Notes under the pieces: generated by a model
Database searches by the model: none
The model's input: the letters and a program-made list of their open reading frames with translations, nothing else
Told to the model about the DNA's origin: nothing
Part shown: piece by piece, positions 8,901 to 16,866 of the stretch
How positions within the stretch are numbered: position 1 is the stretch's first letter
How the letters are laid out: each line of letters begins with the position of its first letter
DNA from: Prevotellaceae bacterium
GTDB lineage: Bacteria > Bacteroidota > Bacteroidia > Bacteroidales > Bacteroidaceae
NCBI GenBank assembly: GCA_022508635.1
Contig: JAFLUV010000001.1
Span: 1 to 40,505, forward strand
DNA: 40,505 nt
Reading direction: 5' to 3'
Position numbers and translations under genes: made by a program

Positions 8901-10745
8901 TTATTTGTGCGACTTAAGCAGAGCATCCATCTGAGTAATAACATCAGATACCTGCTGATAGACTTTTTCTTTTGCCATGCCAGAGTTGTCAACGGGAGCG
9001 TAACGAGCAAACTCGCAATCACTAAGGACGGCGATAAAAGCATCCACTACGGACTGATCCACACCACGTTGAGCAAGCTTTCCGATGACATTATCCTTAC
9101 TGAGCTCACCCTGAGGTAACGACAATTTGTCGCCAGCATAACCCAGTAAAGCACGCATAACTTCATCATAGAAAGCAGCATCGCCCTGACTACCCTTCTC
9201 ACGCATGAGTTTAGCTGCCAACTTGAGGCGTCTCGACGCCACTTTACCTGCCTTTCTTCCCTTGGTACTCCATGAGTTGGGATTTTGCCTTTGTTGACGA
9301 CGGAACCACATGAAGGCCAAAAGAAAGATAGTGAAGAGTAACACATAGGTGAGCCAGTAGGCTGAGGTGCCAAAGAAGTCATAAACGTCTGCTTCTTTCA
9401 ACCTGCCAAGCTTGATAAATCGGATATCATTGCTAAGGACATTGAGATCTTCCTGCTCGCGAGTATAGGCCACGGCATGTCCCTTTCCTTTGGCAACTGC
9501 CAAAGAGAAAGAGTCTGTACGAATGGTATTGTAAGTGCTGACCTCGGGGTCGAAATAGCAGAATTCAACAGGCGGAATGGTATAGTTGCCTCCATGACGT
9601 GGCACAACGACATAGTCGTAGGTGATGGTCCCTTTGGAGCCCGTGGCAGTACTGGTCGTCTTATTGTCCTCCTTGGGTTCGTAAACCTCAAAGTCCTGAG
9701 GGAAACGAACTTTGGGTGCCTTGATGAGCTTCATATTACCCTGTCCGCTGACCACGAAACGTAGGGTGGCTGCATCGTTGGCATCAACTTGCTCTGGTGT
9801 GAGTGTGGCAGAAACACTAAATTTGCCGACCGCACCCGAAAAATTATCTGGCTTGGGTGTAGGCAGAGGATCCACCTCTATTTCTATGGGTGGGGTAGTG
9901 ATTTGCTTACGCACCATCTGTGAGAGACTGCCACCACCAAAGAAAATGTCGAAAGGATCCATACTGTGGTTCTGCACCTCCACTTGTGCATCGAAAGTGA
10001 TACCAGGCACTCGGAGCTTGCCAGTTTTCTGCGGAAAAAGTACATATTGCTTCCATACGGCAGTACCGTAATTGCGTCCGTTGACACGCTCATACTTCAG
10101 CGAGAGTTGTGCCTGACGATCCATCTCCTGAACGTGACAACCATCTATCTGGGGCATTTCGCCCGATATCTGCTGTATATTGACTAACGTATAGAGCTTG
10201 TAGGTAAGCATGACGGCTTCTTGCTCATATATCTTCTGGCGGTTGGCAGTAACGGTTATATAGAGTTCGTCCTTGCTTATGTTACCGCCGGAAACATCAC
10301 CTTGCCGTTGACGGGATCCGCCCCCTTGCTGCGATCCTGAAGACTGCTGACCCTGTACGGATGAAGCAGGAAGCACCTCAATGCTGGCAGTCCCGCTCTT
10401 GACGGTCTTTCCGTCTACGACGATAGAAGCAACAGGTATTCGGAGAGTTCCCTCCGTCGTAGGGACAACAGTATAGGTAAAAGTCATAGTACTGGTATGC
10501 GTAGTCTTTCCACCACTCATCGAAAAACTACTGGATCGGCTGGTACTAGGACCATAAAGGACATTGAAGCCTTGGAAGTCGCTCACCTGAAAGTCCTCTA
10601 AATCGGTAGTATTAGCCACATAACTGATACGGATGCGCTGCCCTACCTCTGCTTGAGAGGGAGCCTGTACCTTGAGCGTCACCTGCGCATAAATGACACT
10701 TATCGTGAGGAATGATAATAACAGGAAACTGTATATTCTTCTCAT
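8901..10745 (-). CDS. batD: BatD: membrane-anchored aerotolerance protein
   Basis: This 614-aa protein has a signal peptide ending near residue 20 (VIYA, then QVTLK) and a long periplasmic part made of beta-rich repeats, including RIRISYVANTTDLEDFQVSDF near the start and LRFVVSGQGNMKLI near the middle. A glycine/serine/glutamine-rich linker lies at about 130-155. One membrane segment lies at about 463-482 (AYWLTYVLLFTIFLLAFMWF), followed by a basic cytoplasmic tail of about 130 residues. This is the normal layout of BatD (the oxygen-tolerance family). It lies between the batB-batC fusion (136-base gap) and batE (13-base gap). It is expected to act as a scaffold or sensor partner of the VWA proteins, but no enzymatic motif is seen. 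Confidence 0.9.
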   Translation of the reverse strand: MRRIYSFLLLSFLTISVIYAQVTLKVQAPSQAEVGQRIRISYVANTTDLEDFQVSDFQGFNVLYGPSTSRSSSFSMSGGKTTHTSTMTFTYTVVPTTEGTLRIPVASIVVDGKTVKSGTASIEVLPASSVQGQQSSGSQQGGGSRQRQGDVSGGNISKDELYITVTANRQKIYEQEAVMLTYKLYTLVNIQQISGEMPQIDGCHVQEMDRQAQLSLKYERVNGRNYGTAVWKQYVLFPQKTGKLRVPGITFDAQVEVQNHSMDPFDIFFGGGSLSQMVRKQITTPPIEIEVDPLPTPKPDNFSGAVGKFSVSATLTPEQVDANDAATLRFVVSGQGNMKLIKAPKVRFPQDFEVYEPKEDNKTTSTATGSKGTITYDYVVVPRHGGNYTIPPVEFCYFDPEVSTYNTIRTDSFSLAVAKGKGHAVAYTREQEDLNVLSNDIRFIKLGRLKEADVYDFFGTSAYWLTYVLLFTIFLLAFMWFRRQQRQNPNSWSTKGRKAGKVASRRLKLAAKLMREKGSQGDAAFYDEVMRALLGYAGDKLSLPQGELSKDNVIGKLAQRGVDQSVVDAFIAVLSDCEFARYAPVDNSGMAKEKVYQQVSDVITQMDALLKSHK

Positions 10746-10881
10746 CGTTTCTTTTATGATATATCTATTTCATTTTGTCTGTACGCGAACTATGCCGGTT
10801 ATCTTGCCGTATTTTTTCAAAACACACCATAGGACGCCAATGATAAATACTGGGTGCTTCCCCAATAAATACATAGAGTGT
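10746..10881. other. 136-base gap between batC and batD, nothing recognised
   Basis: This is the longest gap inside the Bat operon. I see no TAnnTTTG promoter box on the minus strand, no strong hairpin with a T-run and no plausible small gene, so read-through from batB-batC to batD is the simplest reading. Confidence 0.4.
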
Positions 10882-12606
10882 TTACCATTGCTTCTGCAGG
10901 TGTTTCTGCCGACGTTGTTGCTGTGCCTTCTGTATTTTCTCTTGTGTAGCCTTCTCGTCCTGCATGGCAGCATTGAGCATCTGCTCCGCATTCTCCCGAC
11001 TCATCTGTTCGGGTTGTGACTGCTGCTCCTGTGGTTTCTCTTCTGGTTGCTGTTGCTGCTGCTGCTGTTGTTGATGTTCTTCTTTCTCATCCTTGCCCTG
11101 TTCATCCTTCTGCTGATCCTGATTGTCTTGATTCTGCTGGTTCTTCTTAAGTTGATAAAGGCTCAGAGCATAGTTATAGCGTGTTTCGTCATTCGTCGGG
11201 TCGTTACGTAAGGAATTACGATAGCAAGCTACCGCTTTGTCAAACTGCTTTGCCGATTGCAGGAGGACACCCATATTATGATATATTTGAGCCAAACGCT
11301 CCTTATCTTTCTCCAGACGAACTGCCGTTTCATACTCCTTCATAGCATCCTCTGCCTTATTCTGGTAAAGTAGGGCATTACCAAGGTTATAATGCGAGAT
11401 AGGGTTAGTATTGTCACGCTCAATAGCCTTCTGGTACTCCACCTGTGCCTTGTCATACACGCTGTCACGCATTAGGCGATTTCCACGGCGAATATAGTCT
11501 CTGTCCGTCTGCGACATTGCCGTGAGGCTGAAGAATAACAAGCAAAAAACAAGGAGCAAAGGACTTTCTCTCCTATCCTTTTTAGAGGGGGAGAGGAAGC
11601 GACGCAACCAAGTTGATTTGCTCTCACGTTCGAGCAGTATAACCTCCACTATCAACAGTAACAAGCCAATAAGAATAAAGCCCTGAAACTGTTCGTCATA
11701 CTCGCTATATATCTGGCTCTCTATCTTCGCCTTAGAGAGACGGTCAAGATGTTCCGATAGTTTTTTCTGGGCCGAACTGCTATTGTCAACATAAATATAA
11801 GAGCCACCTCCTGCTGTAGCAATCTCACGGCACATATCCTCACTGAGTTTGGAGATAACAGTATTGCCTGCCTCGTCTATGATATAATGGTTGGATCCAG
11901 GAATGGGAATAGGTGCTCCTCCCGGATTGCCGATGCCCAACACATAAACACGGACACCTTGTGCCGCAGCCTGCTTCGCAGCCTCAACAGCACGTCCTTC
12001 ATTATCTTCACCATCAGTAATGACGAAGATGGCACGAGAAACATCCTCTTGTTGAGTAAAGCTACGCATTGAGAGAGTGATAGCTTCTGCTATATCTGTG
12101 CCCTGCACACTAATCATGGAAGGTGATATTGTCTCCAAAAACATCTTAGCACTAACGTAATCACTGGTAATAGGCAACTGTACAAACGCCTGGCCAGCAA
12201 AAACAACAAGACCTATCTTATCGTCCTTCATACCGTTCACCATATTGCTTACCAACATCTTCGCCTTTTCCAAGCGATTTGGTTTTACGTCTTCGGCGAA
12301 CATCGAGTTACTGACATCCAGTGCTATGATTGCTTCGATACCCATTCGTTCGCGAGTGTCAAGACGCGTGCCGAATTGTGGACGAGCTAAAGCAATAATG
12401 AACGAAGCCAATGCAGTCATTGCCAGCCAAAATTTCACTTCAGGACGCCAACGAGAGACACCGATAAAGAGCTGGCGAGTCAGGTCTGGGTCGCCAAATT
12501 TTTTTATCTGCTGCTGCTTCCTATATATAATATAATAATGTATAGCCGCCAGCACCAAAAGTAGCAACAGCAAGTACAAGTATTGTGAACTTTCAAAGCG
12601 AAACAT
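10882..12606 (-). CDS. batB: BatB-BatC fusion: VWA domain plus TPR protein
   Basis: One continuous 574-aa frame carries what are usually two proteins. Residues 1-330 are BatB: membrane segments at 8-27 and about 57-75, a von Willebrand A domain with the metal-binding DVSNSM at 97-102 and VITDGED at 195-201, and a closing membrane segment at about 309-325. Residues 345-366 form a hydrophobic segment ending AMSQ that resembles the signal peptide of a separate BatC. Residues 367-490 are TPR repeats (HYNLGNALLYQNKAEDAMKE, IYHNMGVLLQSAKQFDKAV). The tail is Q/E/K-rich with a run of nine glutamines at 512-520. No stop codon separates the halves. In B. fragilis batB and batC are described as separate genes. 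The fused form would link the VWA domain and the TPR domain in one chain. Confidence 0.88.
   Translation of the reverse strand: MFRFESSQYLYLLLLLLVLAAIHYYIIYRKQQQIKKFGDPDLTRQLFIGVSRWRPEVKFWLAMTALASFIIALARPQFGTRLDTRERMGIEAIIALDVSNSMFAEDVKPNRLEKAKMLVSNMVNGMKDDKIGLVVFAGQAFVQLPITSDYVSAKMFLETISPSMISVQGTDIAEAITLSMRSFTQQEDVSRAIFVITDGEDNEGRAVEAAKQAAAQGVRVYVLGIGNPGGAPIPIPGSNHYIIDEAGNTVISKLSEDMCREIATAGGGSYIYVDNSSSAQKKLSEHLDRLSKAKIESQIYSEYDEQFQGFILIGLLLLIVEVILLERESKSTWLRRFLSPSKKDRRESPLLLVFCLLFFSLTAMSQTDRDYIRRGNRLMRDSVYDKAQVEYQKAIERDNTNPISHYNLGNALLYQNKAEDAMKEYETAVRLEKDKERLAQIYHNMGVLLQSAKQFDKAVACYRNSLRNDPTNDETRYNYALSLYQLKKNQQNQDNQDQQKDEQGKDEKEEHQQQQQQQQQPEEKPQEQQSQPEQMSRENAEQMLNAAMQDEKATQEKIQKAQQQRRQKHLQKQW
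11047..11073 (-). repeat. CAG/CAA run encoding nine glutamines
   Basis: Nine consecutive glutamine codons (a mixture of CAG and CAA) encode residues 512-520 of the BatB-BatC protein, inside a wider Q/E/K-rich low-complexity tail. Triplet changes here would alter length without breaking the frame. Confidence 0.85.
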
Positions 12607-12679
12607 CGAGTTAATCTATTATTTGACTATTTATGATTTACTGTTTGTAACTTCTTTATCCAGCATGGAAGATAGAAAA

Positions 12680-13678
12680 CTATGGTATGCGTTTCAATAC
12701 TGTATTACTCAGCAAGACTTCTAACAGAAGACAGAGCATACTGACAAGCAGGAACATTCCATATGCCTCATAGCGTTTGGAATATTTCTTGACGTTCATC
12801 TTCGTCTTCTCCAATTTATCTATCTCTTGATAGACTTCGTGCAGTTTCTGATTGTTCGTGGCACGATAAAACTCTCCGTCTGTCTTACGTGCAATAGCAG
12901 CGAGAGTCTTAGTATCTATCTCCACGGGAACATTGACATATTCTATACGACCGCCTACAGGATATGGGTAGCGTGCGGTGCCATTCGTACCAACACCAAT
13001 GGTATAGACACGTATGCCGAAACTTTTGGCTATATCGGCTGCCGTGTTTGGACTAATTTGTCCACAGTTGTTCGTTCCGTCGGTAAGCAGGATGATGACC
13101 TTACTTTTAGCCTTACTGTCTTTAAGACGCGACAAGGCATTAGCAATACCCATGCCGATTGCCGTACCGTCATCAATAAGGCCGCGCTGTGCCATATCGA
13201 CCTTCATGCCGTTCAGCAGATTCAGGAGCACAGCATGATCTACAGTCATAGGGCACTGGGTATATGCCTCTCCTGCAAAGAGCGTCAGACCAATGTTATC
13301 GTCAGGACGACCGCTGATAAACTCCAGAGCCACATTCTTGGCTGCTTCGATACGGTTAGGTTTCAAGTCCTCTGCCAGCATACTGGTACTAACATCCATG
13401 CATAGCATAATGTCAATGCCCTCAGTATGCTTGGTGCTCCAGCTATTAGAAGTCTGCGGACGAGCCAAGGCAACCACGGCAAATACATAACATGCTACTC
13501 GCAATAACATGGGCAAGTGTAGCAACCGTTGCCGAAGACTTCGAGGAGCCTGGAACATAGCTGTTGTGCTACTGACACGTATGGATGGTGTGAATGTCTT
13601 GTAACGGGACCAATACCATATCACATAAGGCGGTATCAGAAACAGCAAAAACAAATATAGTGGATTCTCAAATGTCAT
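12680..13678 (-). CDS. batA: BatA: VWA-domain aerotolerance protein
   Basis: This 332-aa membrane protein has two N-terminal hydrophobic segments (about 7-23 and 57-73), a von Willebrand A domain carrying the metal-ion-dependent adhesion motif DVSTSM at 95-100 with VIILLTDGTNNCG further on, and a C-terminal membrane segment (about 308-325, MFLLVSMLCLLLEVLL). The aerotolerance signature FAGEAYTQCPMT is present. The VWA domain should face the periplasm or cytoplasm between the anchors. It is followed after 73 bases by batB and preceded after 26 bases by a membrane protein of the same operon. BatA and BatB are paralogues and probably form a pair. Confidence 0.92.
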   Translation of the reverse strand: MTFENPLYLFLLFLIPPYVIWYWSRYKTFTPSIRVSSTTAMFQAPRSLRQRLLHLPMLLRVACYVFAVVALARPQTSNSWSTKHTEGIDIMLCMDVSTSMLAEDLKPNRIEAAKNVALEFISGRPDDNIGLTLFAGEAYTQCPMTVDHAVLLNLLNGMKVDMAQRGLIDDGTAIGMGIANALSRLKDSKAKSKVIILLTDGTNNCGQISPNTAADIAKSFGIRVYTIGVGTNGTARYPYPVGGRIEYVNVPVEIDTKTLAAIARKTDGEFYRATNNQKLHEVYQEIDKLEKTKMNVKKYSKRYEAYGMFLLVSMLCLLLEVLLSNTVLKRIP

Positions 13679-13704
13679 ATTTCAATAGTCAACGTTCAAT
13701 GATT

Positions 13705-14823
13705 TTACATTAACAAATCTGCAGAGCGCCATATTATCCATACTAACATAATGATGGAAAGCACAGCCAATACCGCAATAGCCACACGCATCATTTTTAC
13801 CTGAGTGAGGCGCTTTTGGTCAGTCTCCTTAATAACCTCCGGCTCAGGCTTCGCATTTGGGTCAACTTCTACCTTTGTCTGGTTGACATACTCTATGGCA
13901 GAAACTAGGTTGGCATCATTCTCGTTGATAAGTGTACTATACTTCGCGAACTTCACGAGATCGGCAGTACGGAAGATTTCACGCAATTCGTCGAGCGCCT
14001 CCTCGTTGTTCTCTGAAATAAGGCGATTGATGATTTCTGTGGAAGTCATCTCCATTGCATTGAATCCATAACGCTCACATATATAGTTACGTAAGGTATC
14101 AGTAAGCAAGGTATAGTACTCTTTGCTATCTTCCTCTGCCCATTTGCGCTCACTTTTGATACGCTCTATCTCATCCATCGCCACCTTATGAGGCGGCAAT
14201 TTCTTCCTGCGACGGACAAAACGGACGATAGGTTTGCCATGCTTGACGTGGTGGTAAAGGACGCCTATGCAAACGAGCATCAGTAAAAGCAACAGAGTAC
14301 CGAATACTACCATCCGCCATTCTTCCCAGAGAAAAGGCAATTCCATAATACCATTAGGTGGAAAGAATTGATCAACATTAAGTGTATCAACATCAACCGT
14401 ATAAACTTTCAATGCAAGGCCATTGGATTCGTACCTACTTGTATCAATCATCACCTGCATAGGCGGTAGGAAATAGAATGCGGAATCCCATGCCGTGATG
14501 GTATAAGTTTGACTAACACTCATCCGAGCGCCATCATTGAGAATGACAGTGTCAAGTGCTTCAACATTCACCACCTCAATGTTCGGGATAAGTTCCTGGC
14601 CTTTCTTAATATCGGGCATCTTTAGCTTTTGCTTCGCATCAAAAGTAACGCTGAGAGTGAGATCCGTCTGCTGTCCAATAAAGAGTTGCATCGAGTCAAG
14701 CTTCACGTCAACTGAAACCTGCGCCCTGACACTGAAGCAGAAAGAAAGGAGAAGAAGACTTCCCCACACTACCTTCATGAAAAGATGCTTGAACGGCGTT
14801 TTGTATATATTGGATTTGTTCAT
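13705..14823 (-). CDS. Bat-operon membrane protein with signal peptide
   Basis: This 372-aa protein sits where Bacteroidetes Bat operons carry a conserved protein between the DUF58 gene and batA. It has a signal peptide, a beta-rich periplasmic part (about 35-160), a membrane segment (about 170-193), a basic, charged helical cytoplasmic part (about 205-330) and a C-terminal membrane segment (about 347-368). The middle segment RKWAEEDSKEYYTLLTDTLR and LRNYICERYGFNAMEMT resembles DUF4381-type proteins from MoxR/VWA operons. The ATG at 14823 is the longest start; the ATG at 14778 gives a more compact signal peptide (MKVVWGSLLLLSFCFSVRAQ) and may be the true start. No enzymatic motif is visible. 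Confidence 0.8.
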   Translation of the reverse strand: MNKSNIYKTPFKHLFMKVVWGSLLLLSFCFSVRAQVSVDVKLDSMQLFIGQQTDLTLSVTFDAKQKLKMPDIKKGQELIPNIEVVNVEALDTVILNDGARMSVSQTYTITAWDSAFYFLPPMQVMIDTSRYESNGLALKVYTVDVDTLNVDQFFPPNGIMELPFLWEEWRMVVFGTLLLLLMLVCIGVLYHHVKHGKPIVRFVRRRKKLPPHKVAMDEIERIKSERKWAEEDSKEYYTLLTDTLRNYICERYGFNAMEMTSTEIINRLISENNEEALDELREIFRTADLVKFAKYSTLINENDANLVSAIEYVNQTKVEVDPNAKPEPEVIKETDQKRLTQVKMMRVAIAVLAVLSIIMLVWIIWRSADLLM

Positions 14824-14856
14824 TTCAAATTGCTGTTATTCCTCCTAATATGAGTC

Positions 14857-15732
14857 CTAAAAAGTCTTTCTTCTTGCAAAAAGTCCTCTGAGCACACTCA
14901 CATAATCCTGATCTGTCCGGACACTTATGGCATCCACCTGACTACGATTGAAGATGTCTTTAAGCCGCATCGACTGCTGCTTCCACCACTTAGCTTGTGC
15001 CTTGCGTACTACACTGCTACCGGTATCAATGACTTGCTCCTGTCCGGTCTCGGCATCATATACCTTCAACAATCCTATGTCCGGCAACTCTGCCACTCGT
15101 TTGTCATAGACCTGTATAGCTACTACATCGTGCTTGTGTGCAGCAATGGAAAGCGGTTGCAGGAAAGAATGCGAGTCAATGAAATCGCTCAGCACAAAGG
15201 CTATGCAACGGCGTTTGATGGCACGCGTCAGGTACTCCAAGGCAAAAGCAATGTTTGTATGCTGACTTTCTGGCTTATAGTCAAGAAGCTCACGAATGAT
15301 GTACAAGATATGTTTGCGGCCTTTCTTGGGCGGAATGAACTTCTCTATCTTGTCTGAAAAAAATATAACGCCTATCTTATCGTTGTTCTGGATGGCAGAA
15401 AAAGCAAGTGTTGCAGCAATCTCAGCCACCATATTACGCTTAAACTGCTTGACGGAACCGAAATCAAGACTTCCGCTGACATCGACAAGGAGCATTACTG
15501 TCAGCTCACGCTCTTCCTCGAAAACTTTGACATAAGGTTTGCCAAAGCGTGCCGTGACGTTCCACTCTATATCGCGTATGTCATCACCATACTGATACTC
15601 ACGTACCTCAGAAAAGGTCATACCACGCCCTTTGAAAGCGGAATGGTACTCGCCAGCGAAGATATTGCTGCTCAGGCCTCTTGTTTTTATTTCAATCTGC
15701 CTGACCTTCTTCAGCATTTCAGATGTTCCCAT
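14857..15732 (-). CDS. DUF58 protein of the MoxR/Bat operon
   Basis: This soluble 291-aa protein carries the DUF58 signature YGDDIRDIEWNVTARFG (about residues 48-64) followed by a VWA-like fold whose metal site reads DVSGS at 84-88. DUF58 proteins are almost always encoded beside MoxR AAA+ ATPases and are thought to be their adaptors or substrates. It follows moxR after 16 bases. The frame begins at a GTG (15738), but an ATG two codons later (15732) is equally well placed behind an AGGA-containing stretch; I chose the ATG. It has no signal peptide, so it should act on the cytoplasmic side. Confidence 0.9.
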   Translation of the reverse strand: MGTSEMLKKVRQIEIKTRGLSSNIFAGEYHSAFKGRGMTFSEVREYQYGDDIRDIEWNVTARFGKPYVKVFEEERELTVMLLVDVSGSLDFGSVKQFKRNMVAEIAATLAFSAIQNNDKIGVIFFSDKIEKFIPPKKGRKHILYIIRELLDYKPESQHTNIAFALEYLTRAIKRRCIAFVLSDFIDSHSFLQPLSIAAHKHDVVAIQVYDKRVAELPDIGLLKVYDAETGQEQVIDTGSSVVRKAQAKWWKQQSMRLKDIFNRSQVDAISVRTDQDYVSVLRGLFARRKTF

Positions 15733-15748
15733 CCTCACTTCCTCCCGA

Positions 15749-16744
15749 TCAGGGCACCTCGACCTTATTGACGATCTTGCTTACAATCTCTTCACTCGTC
15801 ACATCGTTGGCCTCTGCTTCGTAAGTAAGGCCAATACGATGACGGAGTACATCGTGTGCCACACTGCGCACATCCTCAGGAATGACGTAGCCACGGCGTT
15901 TAATAAAGGCAAAAGCACGGGCTGCCAAAGCAAGATTGATGCTGGCGCGAGGTGATCCACCAAACTCAATGTAGTCCTTCATCTCTTTCAGACCATACTT
16001 CTCCGGATAGCGCGTACAGAAAACTATGTCGGCTATATATTGCTCAATTTTCTCATCAAGGTAAACCTGACGAACCACATCACGTGCCTTTTGTATTTCT
16101 TCGGTACTAATGACAGGCCTTACACTCTGCTGCTCACCCTTTATCTGCTGACGGATGATGAGTTTCTCCTCCTCAAGCTTTGGATAATCAATAACCACCT
16201 TAAGCATAAAACGGTCTACCTGTGCCTCAGGCAGAGGATAGGTTCCTTCCTGCTCGATAGGGTTCTGGGTGGCAAGCACGAGGAAAGGCTTCGGAAGCTG
16301 GAAAGTCGTCTTACCTATCGTGACCTGACGCTCCTGCATCGCTTCAAGCAAAGCACTCTGCACCTTAGCCGGAGCACGATTGATTTCGTCGGCCAACACG
16401 AAATTGGCAAAAACGGGACCCTGTTCTACAACAAACTTCTCATCCTTCTGACTATAAATCATAGTACCGATAACGTCAGCGGGCAACAGGTCGGGGGTGA
16501 ACTGTATGCGACTAAATTTGGAATCAACAAGTTGTGCAAGTGTTTTGATTGCCATTGTCTTTGCCAATCCAGGCACGCCCTCCAACAAAATGTGTCCGTC
16601 GCTAAGTAGGCCTATGAGAAGCGATTCTACAAGATGCTTCTGCCCCACAATGACTTGATTCATTCCTGTCACAAGATTTGTAACGAATCCACTTTGTCTC
16701 TCTATGCGCTCATTTAGTTCGCGAATATCTATTGATTCTGCCAT
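15749..16744 (-). CDS. MoxR-type AAA+ ATPase
   Basis: This is a 331-aa AAA+ ATPase of the MoxR family, which acts as a chaperone-like remodeller for VWA-domain partner proteins. The Walker A is GVPGLAKT at 56-63, Walker B is VLADEINRAP at about 116-125, sensor 1 is ATQNP at 158-162, and the VDRFM of the family follows at about 176-180. The C-terminal lid contains GGSPRASINLALAARAFA. It is the first gene of the Bat operon and stands behind a good -33/-7 promoter (16773-16804). Its VWA partners BatA and BatB and the DUF58 protein lie directly downstream. It is a close-to-typical length for the family. Confidence 0.95.
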   Translation of the reverse strand: MAESIDIRELNERIERQSGFVTNLVTGMNQVIVGQKHLVESLLIGLLSDGHILLEGVPGLAKTMAIKTLAQLVDSKFSRIQFTPDLLPADVIGTMIYSQKDEKFVVEQGPVFANFVLADEINRAPAKVQSALLEAMQERQVTIGKTTFQLPKPFLVLATQNPIEQEGTYPLPEAQVDRFMLKVVIDYPKLEEEKLIIRQQIKGEQQSVRPVISTEEIQKARDVVRQVYLDEKIEQYIADIVFCTRYPEKYGLKEMKDYIEFGGSPRASINLALAARAFAFIKRRGYVIPEDVRSVAHDVLRHRIGLTYEAEANDVTSEEIVSKIVNKVEVP

Positions 16745-16772
16745 ATTTATGTTTTTTATTGCTTTCTGAGTA

Positions 16773-16804
16773 CAAAATTACGATATCGCCCCCTTTTTTC
16801 CAAA
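16773..16804 (-). promoter_or_regulatory. Promoter of the moxR-bat operon
   Basis: On the minus strand TTTG (16804-16801) is followed after exactly 20 bases by TAATTTTG (16780-16773). This fits the Bacteroidetes promoter consensus TTTG-N19-21-TAnnTTTG very well. The moxR ATG at 16744 lies about 28 bases downstream of the box, leaving a short leader. It is the clearest promoter in the left half of the window. Confidence 0.7.
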
Positions 16805-16811
16805 TGGGATA

Positions 16812-16829
16812 TGATAAAAAGAGTTATCA
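16812..16829. promoter_or_regulatory. Inverted repeat upstream of the moxR promoter
   Basis: TGATAA, six bases, then TTATCA form a perfect inverted repeat placed eight bases upstream of the moxR -33 element, and just after the end of the HU-LysM gene. It could be an operator for a dimeric regulator of the Bat operon or part of a weak terminator of the upstream gene; a T-run suitable for a terminator is not present after the second arm. Confidence 0.35.
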
Positions 16830-16866
16830 CTGTGTTTAATTCTGTTAAATATGCATCGTTTTAGTT

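Noticed and set aside
10770..10991. 73-codon minus-strand frame across the batC end and the batC-batD gap
   Set aside because: About half of it overlaps batC in another frame, and the rest has no recognisable content.
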